Shown: one piece after another, positions 10,589 to 19,762 of the stretch
Layout: every line of letters begins with the position of its first letter
Numbering within the stretch: the stretch's first letter is position 1
Assembly (NCBI RefSeq): GCF_001998885.1
Contig: NZ_CP019609.1
Span: 2,301,305 to 2,365,304 of the forward strand
Length of the DNA: 64,000 bases
Direction: 5' to 3'
From: Vagococcus penaei
GTDB taxonomy: Bacteria; Bacillota; Bacilli; Lactobacillales; Vagococcaceae
The notes under the pieces: model-generated
What the model saw: the letters and a program-made list of their open reading frames with translations, nothing else
Database searches by the model: none
Told to the model about the DNA's origin: nothing
Position numbers and translations under genes: made by a program

Positions 10589-11371
10589 TTACGCTTTCAT
10601 GATAGTATCTAAAGCGTTAATGACAGCGTAACGAAATCCTTCTTTTTCTAGAGCTGTGATACCTTTAATAGTTGTGCCACCGGGTGATGTTACTTGATCT
10701 TTTAATTCACCTGGATGTTGTCCAGATTCAAGTAATAAGTTAGCCGAACTGCTAACCATTCGTGCAGCGACTTCATAAGCTAGATTGCGGTCCATCCCAT
10801 GCAGTACAGCGCCATCAGCTAAAGCTTCCATAAAAACATCAACAAAGGCAGGACCACAACCAGCTAATGTTCCAAAAATACCAAGTTTTTCTTCATCAGT
10901 TTTAATCAAAGTTCCAAGGGGTTTAAAGGCTGCTTCAATTAGTTCCATAACAGCTATAGTCAGTTGTTTATTATATGAAATTCCAATTGTTCCTTGATGA
11001 ATTTGTACGGGTGTGTTTGGTATGGCATGTGCCATTGGATAATCTGCTCCTAGAACAACTGCCATTTCATCTAATGAAACACCGGCAGACACAGAGACTA
11101 CTGGAATTTTTTTCTCACTTATAATTGGTGTTAAATCAGTCAGTGTTGGTAGAACAATTGCTGTATTAACAGCAATAAAAATGATATCACAATAAGTGAA
11201 TTCTTCTAACGATGACACTAATTGATAATTTAAGTCACGTTGTAGTTTTTCAGCTGTACCACCTGAACCGCCTTTAACGTACACATCTTCCGGTTTTATA
11301 TCTGGTGAAGTGAGCCAACCTTTTAACATAGCGCCACCCATATGACCAGCACCTAAAATTCCAATTTTCAT
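10589..11371 (-). CDS. proC: Pyrroline-5-carboxylate reductase
   Basis: Last step of proline synthesis: NAD(P)H-dependent reduction of pyrroline-5-carboxylate. The 260-residue protein starts with the Rossmann motif GILGAGHMGGAM. It carries AHAIPNTPVQIHQG and the C-terminal dimerisation and active-site region GCGPAFVDVFMEALADGAV...DQVTSPGGTTIKGI, a strong ProC signature. Length is normal. proA and proB are not in the window, so proline synthesis genes are dispersed. It lies between the antiporter and the regulator gene on the same strand. Confidence 0.95.
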   Translation of the reverse strand: MKIGILGAGHMGGAMLKGWLTSPDIKPEDVYVKGGSGGTAEKLQRDLNYQLVSSLEEFTYCDIIFIAVNTAIVLPTLTDLTPIISEKKIPVVSVSAGVSLDEMAVVLGADYPMAHAIPNTPVQIHQGTIGISYNKQLTIAVMELIEAAFKPLGTLIKTDEEKLGIFGTLAGCGPAFVDVFMEALADGAVLHGMDRNLAYEVAARMVSSSANLLLESGQHPGELKDQVTSPGGTTIKGITALEKEGFRYAVINALDTIMKA

Positions 11372-11437
11372 TTATTATCATCCCTTTAGTTAGTAAGTTA
11401 ACATCTAGCTTTATTATACCATGTTTTATTATCTGAC

Positions 11438-12190
11438 TTAAACTAAGGCAAAATTCTTTTTATAATAATCACGATAGTCAGTTGGACTAATCCCTTCGAT
11501 TTTTTTAAACTGACGACTAAAATAAGCAGGATCAGCGTAACCAATATAATCAGAAATATCACATAACGCCCAATCTGTTTCGCGAAGTAATTTTTTAGCT
11601 TGCTCAACTCGGTAATTACTGAGGTAAGTTTTAAATGTCATACCAACTTCCTTTTTAAATAATTGACAAATATAATTTTTATTAAGATGCATATAGTTAG
11701 CTAACTCATCGAGGCTAATTTCTTTTTGGAAATTCTTATGAATGAATTGAATTAGTGGTAGTACGGCATTATGGGCAGTCGAGTTAGTAGATTGTTTTTG
11801 ATAATTTAATAGTGAAATATGATTTAAAGAAATAATGGCACGGTGGATACTATTTAAGGTATCGCTTTCATTTAGTGGTTCCACTAGATAGTCGATTCCC
11901 CCACTACGAATGACTTTTTGAATATTCGGAAAATTCTCGCTAGAATCAATATAAATGGCTCTTAAATTAGGAAATTTATTAGTTAAACTGTCGTGTAAGA
12001 TAAAAACGTCATCATTTAAAGATAAATCATATAAAATAATTTCTGGAATTGTACTTTGACAAATGTGAATCGCTTGTTCAGAATTGTCGGCTTGTGGAAG
12101 GATAAAAACATTCACAAAATATTTTTTGAAGAGATAATCCAGTTGAGATTTTAACGTCATATTAGACGAAACAATTAAAATATTACACAT
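11438..12190 (-). CDS. AraC-type response regulator with degenerate receiver domain
   Basis: Transcription regulator of 250 residues: N-terminal receiver-like domain (about 1-125) and a C-terminal double helix-turn-helix AraC domain (about 150-248; LDELANYMHLNKNYICQLFKKEVG and ISDYIGYADPAYFSRQFKKIEGISPTDYR). The architecture matches YesN-like regulators. The receiver keeps the central Asp (ILYDLSL) but has SSN where the Mg2+-binding acidic pair should be and VEPLN instead of the conserved Lys-Pro. No histidine kinase gene is adjacent. The second Met (12190) is chosen because GGAG lies 7 bases before it but only 1 base before the first. It is divergent from adhE; regulation of adhE is only a guess. 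Confidence 0.82.
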   Translation of the reverse strand: MCNILIVSSNMTLKSQLDYLFKKYFVNVFILPQADNSEQAIHICQSTIPEIILYDLSLNDDVFILHDSLTNKFPNLRAIYIDSSENFPNIQKVIRSGGIDYLVEPLNESDTLNSIHRAIISLNHISLLNYQKQSTNSTAHNAVLPLIQFIHKNFQKEISLDELANYMHLNKNYICQLFKKEVGMTFKTYLSNYRVEQAKKLLRETDWALCDISDYIGYADPAYFSRQFKKIEGISPTDYRDYYKKNFALV

Positions 12191-12258
12191 ACACATTCTC
12201 CATTCATTTCATTATTAAATAGTCATAAAATAGATTTTTTTGTACGATAGATGACTTA

Positions 12259-12264
12259 ATTATA
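12259..12264 (-). promoter_or_regulatory. Probable extended -10 element of the AraC-type regulator gene
   Basis: On the minus strand TGTTATAAT, a TGn-extended -10 with a perfect TATAAT, lies about 70 bases upstream of the regulator start. I see no convincing -35 hexamer. Confidence 0.45.
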
Positions 12265-12477
12265 ACATGTAATGATAAATAATATAATAACTAACTATCT
12301 TAAATTATTCGAAATAATATTTATTTTTCTAAATTTTGTACAAGAATACCTAAATTATGTCCTACCGTAAATTTGTGAATTTTTGTTAGTATATTGGTGA
12401 AAGGGATGGCCATGAGTAATCTTTTTTCACAAATGTAAGCCCTTTAAAAAACGAAATATATAGGAGGACTTTTTACG

Positions 12478-15072
12478 ATGTCAAATGAAGAAGTGACAAT
12501 TACAGAAGTATTGAATACTGAGGAAATGATTCAGACTCTTGCAACTAACGGTCTAAAAGCGTTAGCAGCTATGGAGTTATTAAATCAAGAACAAGTCGAC
12601 CATATTGTGGCAGCAATGGCTTTAGCGGCAATTGATCAACATATGCCTTTAGCTAAATTAGCAGTCGAAGAAACTGGTCGAGGCGTTTATGAAGATAAAT
12701 CTATCAAAAATATGTATGCGTCAGAATCAATTTGGAATAATATTAAAAATGATAAAACAGTCGGTGTTGTCCTAGATGATCCTCAAACAGGTATTATCGA
12801 AATCGCTGCACCAGTTGGCGTAATTTGTGGTGTAACACCAACAACTAATCCAACGTCAACAGTTATTTTTAAAGCAATAATTGCTATGAAGACTCGTAAT
12901 CCTATTATTTTTGCTTTTCATCCTGGGGCTCAAGAGTGTTCGAAAGAATCAGCAAGAGTTGTTCGAGATGCAGCGATTAAAGCGGGCGCACCAGAACATT
13001 GTATCCAGTGGGTAGAGTATCCGTCAATTGAAGCAACTGGCTTATTGATGAATCATCCGGATGTAGCAGTTGTTTTAGCAACTGGTGGTTCTGGCATGGT
13101 TAAAGCGGCTTATTCAACTGGTAAACCTGCTATTGGCGTAGGACCTGGTAATACTCCAGCTTATATTGAAAAAACTGCCAAAATCAAACGTGCAGTGAAT
13201 GATTTAATTGTATCTAAATCATTTGATAATGGTATGATCTGTGCTTCTGAACAAGGAATTATTGTCGATAAAGAAATTTACGATGATGTGAAAAAAGAAT
13301 TTGAAGCTCATCAAGTTTACGTAGTGAAACCAACGGAATTAAAACAATTAGAAGACGCTGTGATGAATGAGACAAAAACAGCTGTTAATCCAAGTATTGT
13401 TGGTAAACCTGCCAAAGAAATTGCTGAATTAGCTGGCATTTCAGTTCCAGAAGGGACAAAAATTTTAATTGCTGAATTAGAAGGAACAGGCAAAGGTTAT
13501 CCATTATCACTAGAAAAATTATCACCAGTTTTAGCAATGGTTAAATCAAATAATACAGAGCATGCATTTGAATTATGTGAAGGAATGTTAGAGACTGGTT
13601 TAGGACATACAGCATGTATTCATACAGAAGATGAGAATTTACAAATTGCCTTTGGAACACGTATGAAAGCATGTCGTATCCTAATTAATTCACCAGCTTC
13701 ACAAGGCGGTATTGGTGATATTTATAATGAAATGATTCCATCATTGACATTAGGTTGTGGTTCATATGGTAAAAACTCAGTCTCTAGAAATGTTACAGCA
13801 GTTAATCTTTTAAACTACAAAACTTTAGCGAAACGGAGAAATAATATGCAATGGTTTAGACTACCTTCACGAATTTTCTTTGAGAAAAACTCAGTTCAGT
13901 ACTTACAAATGTTAGAAAATGTTGAACGTGCGTTTATCGTTTGTGACCCTGGTATGGTTAAATTAGGTTATGTCGATATTATTGTGGACCAATTACAACG
14001 TCGTTCGAATAAAGTTTTAGTTGAAGTCTTTTCAGAAGTTGAGCCAAATCCATCAACGGATACTGTTTACCGTGGAACAAAACAAATTGTTGACTTTAAA
14101 CCGGATACAATTATCGCTTTAGGTGGTGGATCAGCAATTGATGCAGCTAAGGGTATGTGGCTATTCTATGAGCACCCAGAAACAGAATTCTTTGGAGCAA
14201 AACAAAAATTCTTAGATATTCGTAAACGTATCTACAAATTCTCTAAACCTGAAAAATCTCGTTTGGTGTGTGTACCAACAACATCTGGAACTGGAGCAGA
14301 AGTGACACCTTTTGCGGTAATTACAGATAGTGAAACACATGTTAAATACCCATTAGCAGATTATGCTTTGACACCGGATGTGGCGATCATTGATGCACAA
14401 TTTGTTCAATCAGTACCTAAATCAATTACTGCAGATACAGGTATGGACGTATTAACACATGCCTTGGAATCGTATGTATCTGTAATGGCATCTGACTATA
14501 CACGTGGTCTAAGCTTACAAGCTATTACTTTAGTCTTTGAAAACTTAGAAAATTCTGTTAATCATGCTGATTTCAATTCAAGAGAAAAAATGCATAACGC
14601 ATCAGCATTAGCTGGTATGGCATTTGCGAATGCTTTCTTAGGAATTTGCCACTCAGTTGCTCATAAAATTGGTGGAGAATACAATATTCCACATGGACGT
14701 ACAAATGCTATTTTATTACCACATATTATTCGTTACAATGCGAAAGATCCACAAAAACACGCAATGTTCCCTAAATATGAATACTTTAGAGCGCATGAAG
14801 ATTACGCTGAAGTGGCACGTCACATTGGTTTAGAAGGTGACACAACAGAAGAATTAGTAGAAGCGTTAGTGGAAAGAATTATTGCTTTAGGTAAGAGTGT
14901 TGGAATTGACATGAGCTTACGCGCTCAAGGCGTGACAGAAGAAGTATTAGAAAGTACAGTTGATCGCATGGCAGAATTAGCTTATGAAGATCAATGTACA
15001 ACAGCAAATCCAAAAGAGCCATTAATTAGTGAGCTGAAACAAATCATTATTGATGCATACGAAGGTGTTTAA
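12478..15072 (+). CDS. adhE: Bifunctional acetaldehyde-CoA/alcohol dehydrogenase
   Basis: Converts acetyl-CoA to acetaldehyde and then ethanol, re-oxidising two NADH during fermentation. The 864-residue fusion has an N-terminal aldehyde dehydrogenase domain (1 to about 445; GVTPTTNPTST and the catalytic Cys in SFDNGMICASEQ). A C-terminal Fe-dependent alcohol dehydrogenase follows (GGGSAIDAAKG, TSGTGAEVTPFAVI, metal-binding His in HALESYVS, HSVAHKIGG and HGRTNA). Length and motifs are those of spirosome-forming AdhE. The start follows AGGAGG. The 281-bp region upstream has two separated TTGTGAA/TTCACAA half-sites resembling Rex operators but no full site. A strong terminator follows. Confidence 0.96.
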   Translation: MSNEEVTITEVLNTEEMIQTLATNGLKALAAMELLNQEQVDHIVAAMALAAIDQHMPLAKLAVEETGRGVYEDKSIKNMYASESIWNNIKNDKTVGVVLDDPQTGIIEIAAPVGVICGVTPTTNPTSTVIFKAIIAMKTRNPIIFAFHPGAQECSKESARVVRDAAIKAGAPEHCIQWVEYPSIEATGLLMNHPDVAVVLATGGSGMVKAAYSTGKPAIGVGPGNTPAYIEKTAKIKRAVNDLIVSKSFDNGMICASEQGIIVDKEIYDDVKKEFEAHQVYVVKPTELKQLEDAVMNETKTAVNPSIVGKPAKEIAELAGISVPEGTKILIAELEGTGKGYPLSLEKLSPVLAMVKSNNTEHAFELCEGMLETGLGHTACIHTEDENLQIAFGTRMKACRILINSPASQGGIGDIYNEMIPSLTLGCGSYGKNSVSRNVTAVNLLNYKTLAKRRNNMQWFRLPSRIFFEKNSVQYLQMLENVERAFIVCDPGMVKLGYVDIIVDQLQRRSNKVLVEVFSEVEPNPSTDTVYRGTKQIVDFKPDTIIALGGGSAIDAAKGMWLFYEHPETEFFGAKQKFLDIRKRIYKFSKPEKSRLVCVPTTSGTGAEVTPFAVITDSETHVKYPLADYALTPDVAIIDAQFVQSVPKSITADTGMDVLTHALESYVSVMASDYTRGLSLQAITLVFENLENSVNHADFNSREKMHNASALAGMAFANAFLGICHSVAHKIGGEYNIPHGRTNAILLPHIIRYNAKDPQKHAMFPKYEYFRAHEDYAEVARHIGLEGDTTEELVEALVERIIALGKSVGIDMSLRAQGVTEEVLESTVDRMAELAYEDQCTTANPKEPLISELKQIIIDAYEGV

Positions 15073-15112
15073 ATCATTATTGATTGTTAGATAATGACTG
15101 AATGCTATAGTC

Positions 15113-15151
15113 AAAACGGCACCTGTCTGTTAACAGACAGGTGTCGTTTTC
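15113..15151 (+). terminator. Strong terminator after adhE
   Basis: AAAACGGCACCTGTCTG and CAGACAGGTGTCGTTTT form a long stem with a four-base TTAA loop and a T-rich end, about 40 bases after the adhE stop. Confidence 0.85.
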
Positions 15152-15224
15152 TATTATTTAGGTAAAATTAAAGAAATATTGGTTGAGCTCTTGCAAAATG
15201 TTGTGAAAAGTGCTTAAATTAATG

Positions 15225-15480
15225 TTATAGAAAATAATTAAAATTTTTGAGAAAGACATGATTAATAGATCACTGTTTTAAAGGGAGAGAAACCTAGGCT
15301 GAAAGTTTCTTAAATAAGGACTATTAATTACCACTTTTGAAAGTTTGATTGAAATCAAACCGGTCGTCCCGTTAACACGTCAAAGAGAGATTAGTCTATT
15401 TGTGTTAGTCTCAAAAATTAGGTGGAACCACGATAAATTGTCGTCCTAGTAGGTCATTTGGCTTGCTAGGGCTTTTTTTA
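15225..15480 (+). promoter_or_regulatory. T-box riboswitch controlling thrS
   Basis: A leader that senses uncharged tRNA-Thr and lets transcription read through. The T-box core AGGTGGAACCACG lies at about 15419-15431. It is followed by a terminator hairpin (about 15443-15480: GTCCTAG pairing with the CTAGGGC side, then T7). Upstream, GGGAGAGAAACC with GGCTGAAAGTTTCT has the usual distal Stem I look. A candidate specifier ACC (Thr) is at 15330-15332, though the loop was not folded by program. This leader and the adhE terminator fill the 455-bp gap between adhE and thrS. Confidence 0.9.
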
Positions 15481-15490
15481 TTATCTATTT

Positions 15491-15508
15491 TTATTATTAT
15501 TATTATTA
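15491..15508 (+). repeat. TTA trinucleotide repeat between T-box terminator and thrS ribosome binding site
   Basis: Six consecutive TTA units lie 11 bases after the T-box terminator and 6 bases before AGGAGG of thrS. It may simply be an unstructured AT-rich spacer, but its length could vary by slippage. Confidence 0.8.
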
Positions 15509-15527
15509 TTTATTAGGAGGAAATATA

Positions 15528-17477
15528 ATGTCAGAAATTAAAATTACCTTTCCAGATGGTGCCGTTAAAGAATTTGCAGTTGAGTCAACTACACAGGATA
15601 TTGCTAAGAGTATTAGTAATAGTTTAGCGAAAAAAGCTTTAGCTGGAAAATTAAATGGTGAATTAATTGATTTAGATCGTCCAATTACAATAGACGGTAG
15701 TTTAGAAATTATTACACCTGATCATGAAGACGCTCTAGGTATTTTACGTCATTCAACTGCTCATTTAATGGCTAATGCACTACGTCGCTTGTATCCATCG
15801 ATTCATTTTGGTGTTGGACCAGCAATCGAAAATGGTTTTTATTACGATACAGATAATGGTGAAGCGCCAATATCTGAAGAAGACTTACCAAGAATTGAAG
15901 AAGAAATGATGAAGATTGTTAAAGAAAACAACCCAATCGTTCGTCGTGAAGTATCGAAGGAAGAGGCCTTAGATTTATTTAAGGATGATCCATATAAAGT
16001 AGAATTAATTACAGAATTACCAGCAGATGAAGTCATCACAGTTTATGATCAAGGTGATTTTGTTGATTTATGTCGTGGCGTTCACGTACCGTCAACAGGA
16101 CGAATTCAAGTCTTTAAATTATTATCAGTAGCAGGTGCTTACTGGCGCGGTAACTCTGATAATCACATGATGCAACGAGTTTATGGAACAGCCTTTTTCG
16201 ATAAAAAAGACTTAAAAGCGTACCTAAAAATGCGTGAAGAAGCTAAAGAGCGCGATCACCGTAAATTAGGAAAAGAATTAGATTTATTTATGATTAGTCC
16301 AGAAGTTGGTTCTGGTTTACCATTTTGGTTACCAAAAGGTGCAACAATTCGTCGTATTATTGAACGCTATATTACTGACAAAGAAATTAGTTTAGGTTAC
16401 TTGCACGTTTATACACCAATTATGGCTGATGTAGAATTGTATAAAAAATCTGGACACTGGGATCATTACCATGAAGATATGTTCCCACCAATGGATATGG
16501 GCGATGGCGAGATGTTAGTGTTACGACCAATGAACTGTCCACATCATATGATGGTTTATAAAAATGATATTCATAGCTATCGCGAATTACCAATAAGAAT
16601 TGCTGAACTTGGTATGATGCATCGTTATGAAAAGAGTGGGGCTTTATCTGGTTTACAACGTGTTCGTGAAATGACGTTAAATGATGGACATACATTTGTG
16701 CGTCCAGACCAAATTAAGGATGAGTTTAAACGTACACTTGAGTTGATGGTAGCCGTTTATCGTGACTTTAATATTACAGATTACCGTTTCCGTTTAAGCT
16801 ATCGTGACCCAAATAACACAGATAAATATTTTGATGATGATGCAATGTGGGAAAAAGCACAGATTATGCTTAAGGCAGCAATGGATGAGCTAGAATTGGA
16901 TTACTTTGAAGCAGAGGGAGAAGCCGCATTCTATGGTCCAAAACTTGACGTTCAAGTGAAAACAGCGATGGGCATGGAAGAAACGTTATCAACGATTCAA
17001 TTAGACTTCTTGTTACCAGAACGATTTGATTTAACTTATGTTGGTGAAGATGGTGAAAATACCCATCGTCCAGTGGTTATTCACCGAGGAATTGTCTCAA
17101 CAATGGAACGTTTTGTTGCGTACTTAACCGAGGTACACAAAGGAGCTTTCCCAACATGGTTATCACCTGTTCAAGGGACAATTATTCCAGTTAATTTAGA
17201 CTTACATAGTGATTATGCCTTTGAATTAAAGAAAAAATTAGATGCTAAAGGATTGCGTTTTGATGTTGATGTGCGTAATGAAAAAATGGGTTATAAAATC
17301 CGTGAATCACAAACACAAAAAATTCCTTATCAAGTAGTAGTTGGAGATAAAGAAATGGAAAGTGGAGATGTCAACGTCCGTCGTTACGGTAGTAAAGATA
17401 TGCAAACAATGGGTATTGATATGTTTGTTGAATCTGTTGTTGCTGAAGTAGAAAATTATAGTCGTCACGCAGATTAA
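15528..17477 (+). CDS. thrS: Threonyl-tRNA synthetase
   Basis: Charges tRNA-Thr. The 649-residue protein has an N-terminal TGS domain (1 to about 62), then the editing domain with [11 protein letters not shown] (His-x3-His). The class II catalytic core carries [32 protein letters not shown] and the motif 3 region [15 protein letters not shown]. The anticodon-binding domain follows at the end ([24 protein letters not shown]). The start follows AGGAGG preceded by a run of TTA repeats. Expression is under the T-box leader directly upstream. Confidence 0.97.
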   Translation: MSEIKITFPDGAVKEFAVESTTQDIAKSISNSLAKKALAGKLNGELIDLDRPITIDGSLEIITPDHEDALGILRHSTAHLMANALRRLYPSIHFGVGPAIENGFYYDTDNGEAPISEEDLPRIEEEMMKIVKENNPIVRREVSKEEALDLFKDDPYKVELITELPADEVITVYDQGDFVDLCRGVHVPSTGRIQVFKLLSVAGAYWRGNSDNHMMQRVYGTAFFDKKDLKAYLKMREEAKERDHRKLGKELDLFMISPEVGSGLPFWLPKGATIRRIIERYITDKEISLGYLHVYTPIMADVELYKKSGHWDHYHEDMFPPMDMGDGEMLVLRPMNCPHHMMVYKNDIHSYRELPIRIAELGMMHRYEKSGALSGLQRVREMTLNDGHTFVRPDQIKDEFKRTLELMVAVYRDFNITDYRFRLSYRDPNNTDKYFDDDAMWEKAQIMLKAAMDELELDYFEAEGEAAFYGPKLDVQVKTAMGMEETLSTIQLDFLLPERFDLTYVGEDGENTHRPVVIHRGIVSTMERFVAYLTEVHKGAFPTWLSPVQGTIIPVNLDLHSDYAFELKKKLDAKGLRFDVDVRNEKMGYKIRESQTQKIPYQVVVGDKEMESGDVNVRRYGSKDMQTMGIDMFVESVVAEVENYSRHAD

Positions 17478-17488
17478 TCGATTATAAG

Positions 17489-17540
17489 CAAAAGAAGTAG
17501 CTACTGGCTAGTATAGCAGTAGCTACTTCTTTTATTTTTT
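17489..17540 (+). terminator. Terminator after thrS
   Basis: AAAAGAAGTAGCTACTG (17490-17506) pairs perfectly with CAGTAGCTACTTCTTTT (17518-17534), followed by a T-rich tail. Confidence 0.85.
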
Positions 17541-17613
17541 AAGTAATCAAAGCGAATTTTTTAGAGAATATGTGTTATGATACTAACAAAAGAAATGAGA
17601 GCGAGTGAAAAAT

Positions 17614-18756
17614 ATGGGAGCTGTTTATTTAGATCATGCGGCGACTACCCCGATGCGTCAAGAAGTCATTGGTGAGATGTTACGTATTATGACATCTGTT
17701 TATGGAAATCCATCAAGTATTCATCAATTTGGTCGTCAAGCAGAATTTGAATTAGTGTTAGCACGTGATACGGTAGCTGCAGCCATTAATGCAAAGCCCG
17801 ATGAAATTATTTTTAATAGTGGTGGAACAGAAGGCGATAATACGGTTTTAATCCAAACTGCAATGGCACAAAAAGCTAAAGGGAAACATATTATTACGAC
17901 AAATGTTGAGCATAGTGCTGTTAGTCAATCCATGCTTTATTTGGAAGAATCAGGTTTTGATGTGACATATTTACAGGTGGATAATACTGGTAAAATTACA
18001 GTAGAACAAGTTGCTGAAGCGCTTAGAGATGATACTATTCTTGTTAGTGTGATGTATGGAAATAATGAGATTGGTACATTAAATCCGATTAAGGAAATTG
18101 GGGCGTTACTGGTTGATCATCAAGCGTTTTTCCATACGGATGCTGTTCAAGCTTTTGGGACACAAGATATTGACGTTAAGAAGCTTCAAGTAGATTATCT
18201 TAGTGTATCTGGACATAAAATAAATGGTCCAAAGGGTATTGGATTTATCTACATTAAACAGGGTGCCATTGTCCCTGTTATGCTGTACGGTGGGGACCAA
18301 GAAGAAAAGAAACGTGCCGGAACTGAAAATGTTGCAGGAATTGTCGGTATGGCTAAAGCCGTCTCTTTAATCACCCCAACTGTACGTCAAGATAAAAATG
18401 AGTTATACCAATTATTTAAGACAATCATCATCAATCAATTGACCGCAGCAAATATTGAATTTGAATTAAATGGCGACTTAACGAACACCTTACCACATAT
18501 TATAAATATTTGGTTAAAGGGTATCTCAAATAATATTGTATTGTCTAACTTGGATTTAAGAGGGTTTGCTATTTCTACTGGTTCTGCATGTACAGCGGGA
18601 ACTGTAAAGCCGTCGCAGGTTATTACGAATCTTCGTCCAACACAACCGGAAGCAGCGGCAGAATCAATCCGCATTAGTTTTGGTTATGGAAATACAGTAG
18701 AAGAAGTCACAGCATTTACTCAAGCTTTGATTGAGATTAGTCAAAAAATGCGTTAA
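17614..18756 (+). CDS. Cysteine desulfurase, NifS/IscS family
   Basis: PLP enzyme taking sulfur from cysteine for Fe-S clusters or tRNA thiolation. The 380-residue protein shows VYLDHAATTPM, the PLP lysine in SVSGHKINGPKGIGF and the sulfur-accepting Cys in STGSACTAGTVKPS. It resembles the NifS/IscS-like enzymes that in Lactobacillales often precede mnmA. Here the next gene encodes a DUF1831 protein instead. I choose ATG 17614 (MGAVYLDHAATTP); a GTG at 17605 would add three residues. Which acceptor it serves cannot be read from sequence. Confidence 0.92.
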   Translation: MGAVYLDHAATTPMRQEVIGEMLRIMTSVYGNPSSIHQFGRQAEFELVLARDTVAAAINAKPDEIIFNSGGTEGDNTVLIQTAMAQKAKGKHIITTNVEHSAVSQSMLYLEESGFDVTYLQVDNTGKITVEQVAEALRDDTILVSVMYGNNEIGTLNPIKEIGALLVDHQAFFHTDAVQAFGTQDIDVKKLQVDYLSVSGHKINGPKGIGFIYIKQGAIVPVMLYGGDQEEKKRAGTENVAGIVGMAKAVSLITPTVRQDKNELYQLFKTIIINQLTAANIEFELNGDLTNTLPHIINIWLKGISNNIVLSNLDLRGFAISTGSACTAGTVKPSQVITNLRPTQPEAAAESIRISFGYGNTVEEVTAFTQALIEISQKMR

Positions 18757-18829
18757 AGGCAAGAAAAGATAGCATTTTCTTTTTTGATTGCCTATAATAG
18801 AAGTGACAATAGTTTGAGGAGGAATTTAG

Positions 18830-19171
18830 ATGTCTTTTTTTGATAAAGCAACAATAGAAGGATCACAAGAATATTATAAAATTTCTACAACTGCTAGACC
18901 ATATAGTTTTAAAGATTACGGTTTTAAAGAAACAAAAGCGGGTAATTTTCAGTTAGTTAGAGCGTTGGATTTAAACCCACGCAATACCCAAAGTCCAAAA
19001 CTAAAAATTACCATTGCTAAAGATTTAAAAACGCTAAAAATGTCTTTGACTACTGCTAATGGTCTTAAAGCACTCAATATATTTAAAGGTGCCAATCAAG
19101 AAGAAAAACAAAAACAATTTGCCTATATTATGGCTGATTTAATTGAACATGGGTGTTTAGAGAAAGCTTAG
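18830..19171 (+). CDS. DUF1831 family protein
   Basis: A small soluble protein of 113 residues (N-terminus MSFFDKATIEGSQEYYKIS, then SFKDYGFKETKAGNFQLVRAL) of the DUF1831 family, which is restricted to Lactobacillales-type bacteria. Pfam labels it as possibly linked to amino-acid metabolism. A good GAGGAGG precedes the start, 73 bases after the desulfurase stop with no terminator seen between, so both are probably cotranscribed. That pairing suggests a role in sulfur transfer, as inference only. Confidence 0.82.
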   Translation: MSFFDKATIEGSQEYYKISTTARPYSFKDYGFKETKAGNFQLVRALDLNPRNTQSPKLKITIAKDLKTLKMSLTTANGLKALNIFKGANQEEKQKQFAYIMADLIEHGCLEKA

Positions 19172-19190
19172 AGATAAGCTTTTTTCTTTT
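19163..19190 (+). terminator. Terminator overlapping the stop codon of the DUF1831 gene
   Basis: AAAGCTTA (19163-19170) pairs with TAAGCTTT (19175-19182) around a GAGA loop and is followed by T-rich sequence. Confidence 0.65.
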
Positions 19191-19264
19191 TAGTTTTTAA
19201 AGTTGACAATATTCTAGTAAATAAGGTAATATTTGCTAAATCACTTATAAAAGGGGATAACAAT

Positions 19265-19684
19265 TTGTTACATAACTTTCAGCTTATTTTAACCCGAATC
19301 ATGGACGTCTTTTTGGGTTTGCTTGCGCTATTAATCATTGTTTACATGGCATATGACTTATGGGTTTTAGGCCGCATTATTTTATTACCGGCAGAACGTG
19401 GGAGTATTGAGGTCATTTCAGAACATATTTTAGCATTTTTCATGCTATTTGAGTTTATTATTATGATTATCAAATATATTGAAGATTCACACCATATTCC
19501 AACTAATTACTTAATTTTAATTAGCATGACGGCTATTTTACGTCAGCTACTAGTGGTTCACAATAATGGGGTTCAAACGTTATTATTAACAGCCAGTATT
19601 TTATTGCTAACCGGTGTACTGTATTTATTAAAGATAACGCAATTAAAAAGCGAAGCAAAACTAAAAGAAAAAAACTCACACTAA
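19265..19684 (+). CDS. PsiE-like membrane protein
   Basis: An integral membrane protein of 139 residues with four predicted helices and a short Lys-rich C-terminal tail. The pattern VFLGLLALLIIVYMAYDLW ... SEHILAFFMLFEFIIMIIKYIE ... LRQLLVV fits the phosphate-starvation-inducible PsiE family, whose biochemical function is unknown. The start is a TTG at 19265, supported by AAGGGG 7 bases upstream; the first ATG would remove the first helix. It is monocistronic, with a terminator on each side. Confidence 0.75.
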   Translation: MLHNFQLILTRIMDVFLGLLALLIIVYMAYDLWVLGRIILLPAERGSIEVISEHILAFFMLFEFIIMIIKYIEDSHHIPTNYLILISMTAILRQLLVVHNNGVQTLLLTASILLLTGVLYLLKITQLKSEAKLKEKNSH

Positions 19685-19693
19685 ACTTTTTGA

Positions 19694-19742
19694 AGTCTAG
19701 ATAGTTGTCTGTCAAAGTCTAAGTCAACTATCTAGATTTTTC
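19694..19742. terminator. Terminator between psiE-like gene and ftsW
   Basis: AGTCTAGATAGTTG and CAACTATCTAGATTTTT form a long stem with a T-run on the plus strand. It ends the psiE-like transcript and may also act on the converging ftsW transcript. Confidence 0.75.
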
Positions 19743-19762
19743 ACAAAAAGTAGTGTGGGTTT

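Noticed and set aside
12197..12477. Full Rex operator before adhE
   Set aside because: The two half-sites are 46 bp apart, and no compact TTGTGAA-N4-6-TTCACAA is present; noted only as a low-interest observation.
16420..16695. Minus-strand open frame inside thrS, 91 codons
   Set aside because: It lies opposite the most conserved part of thrS; its translation has no recognisable motif and no start signal.
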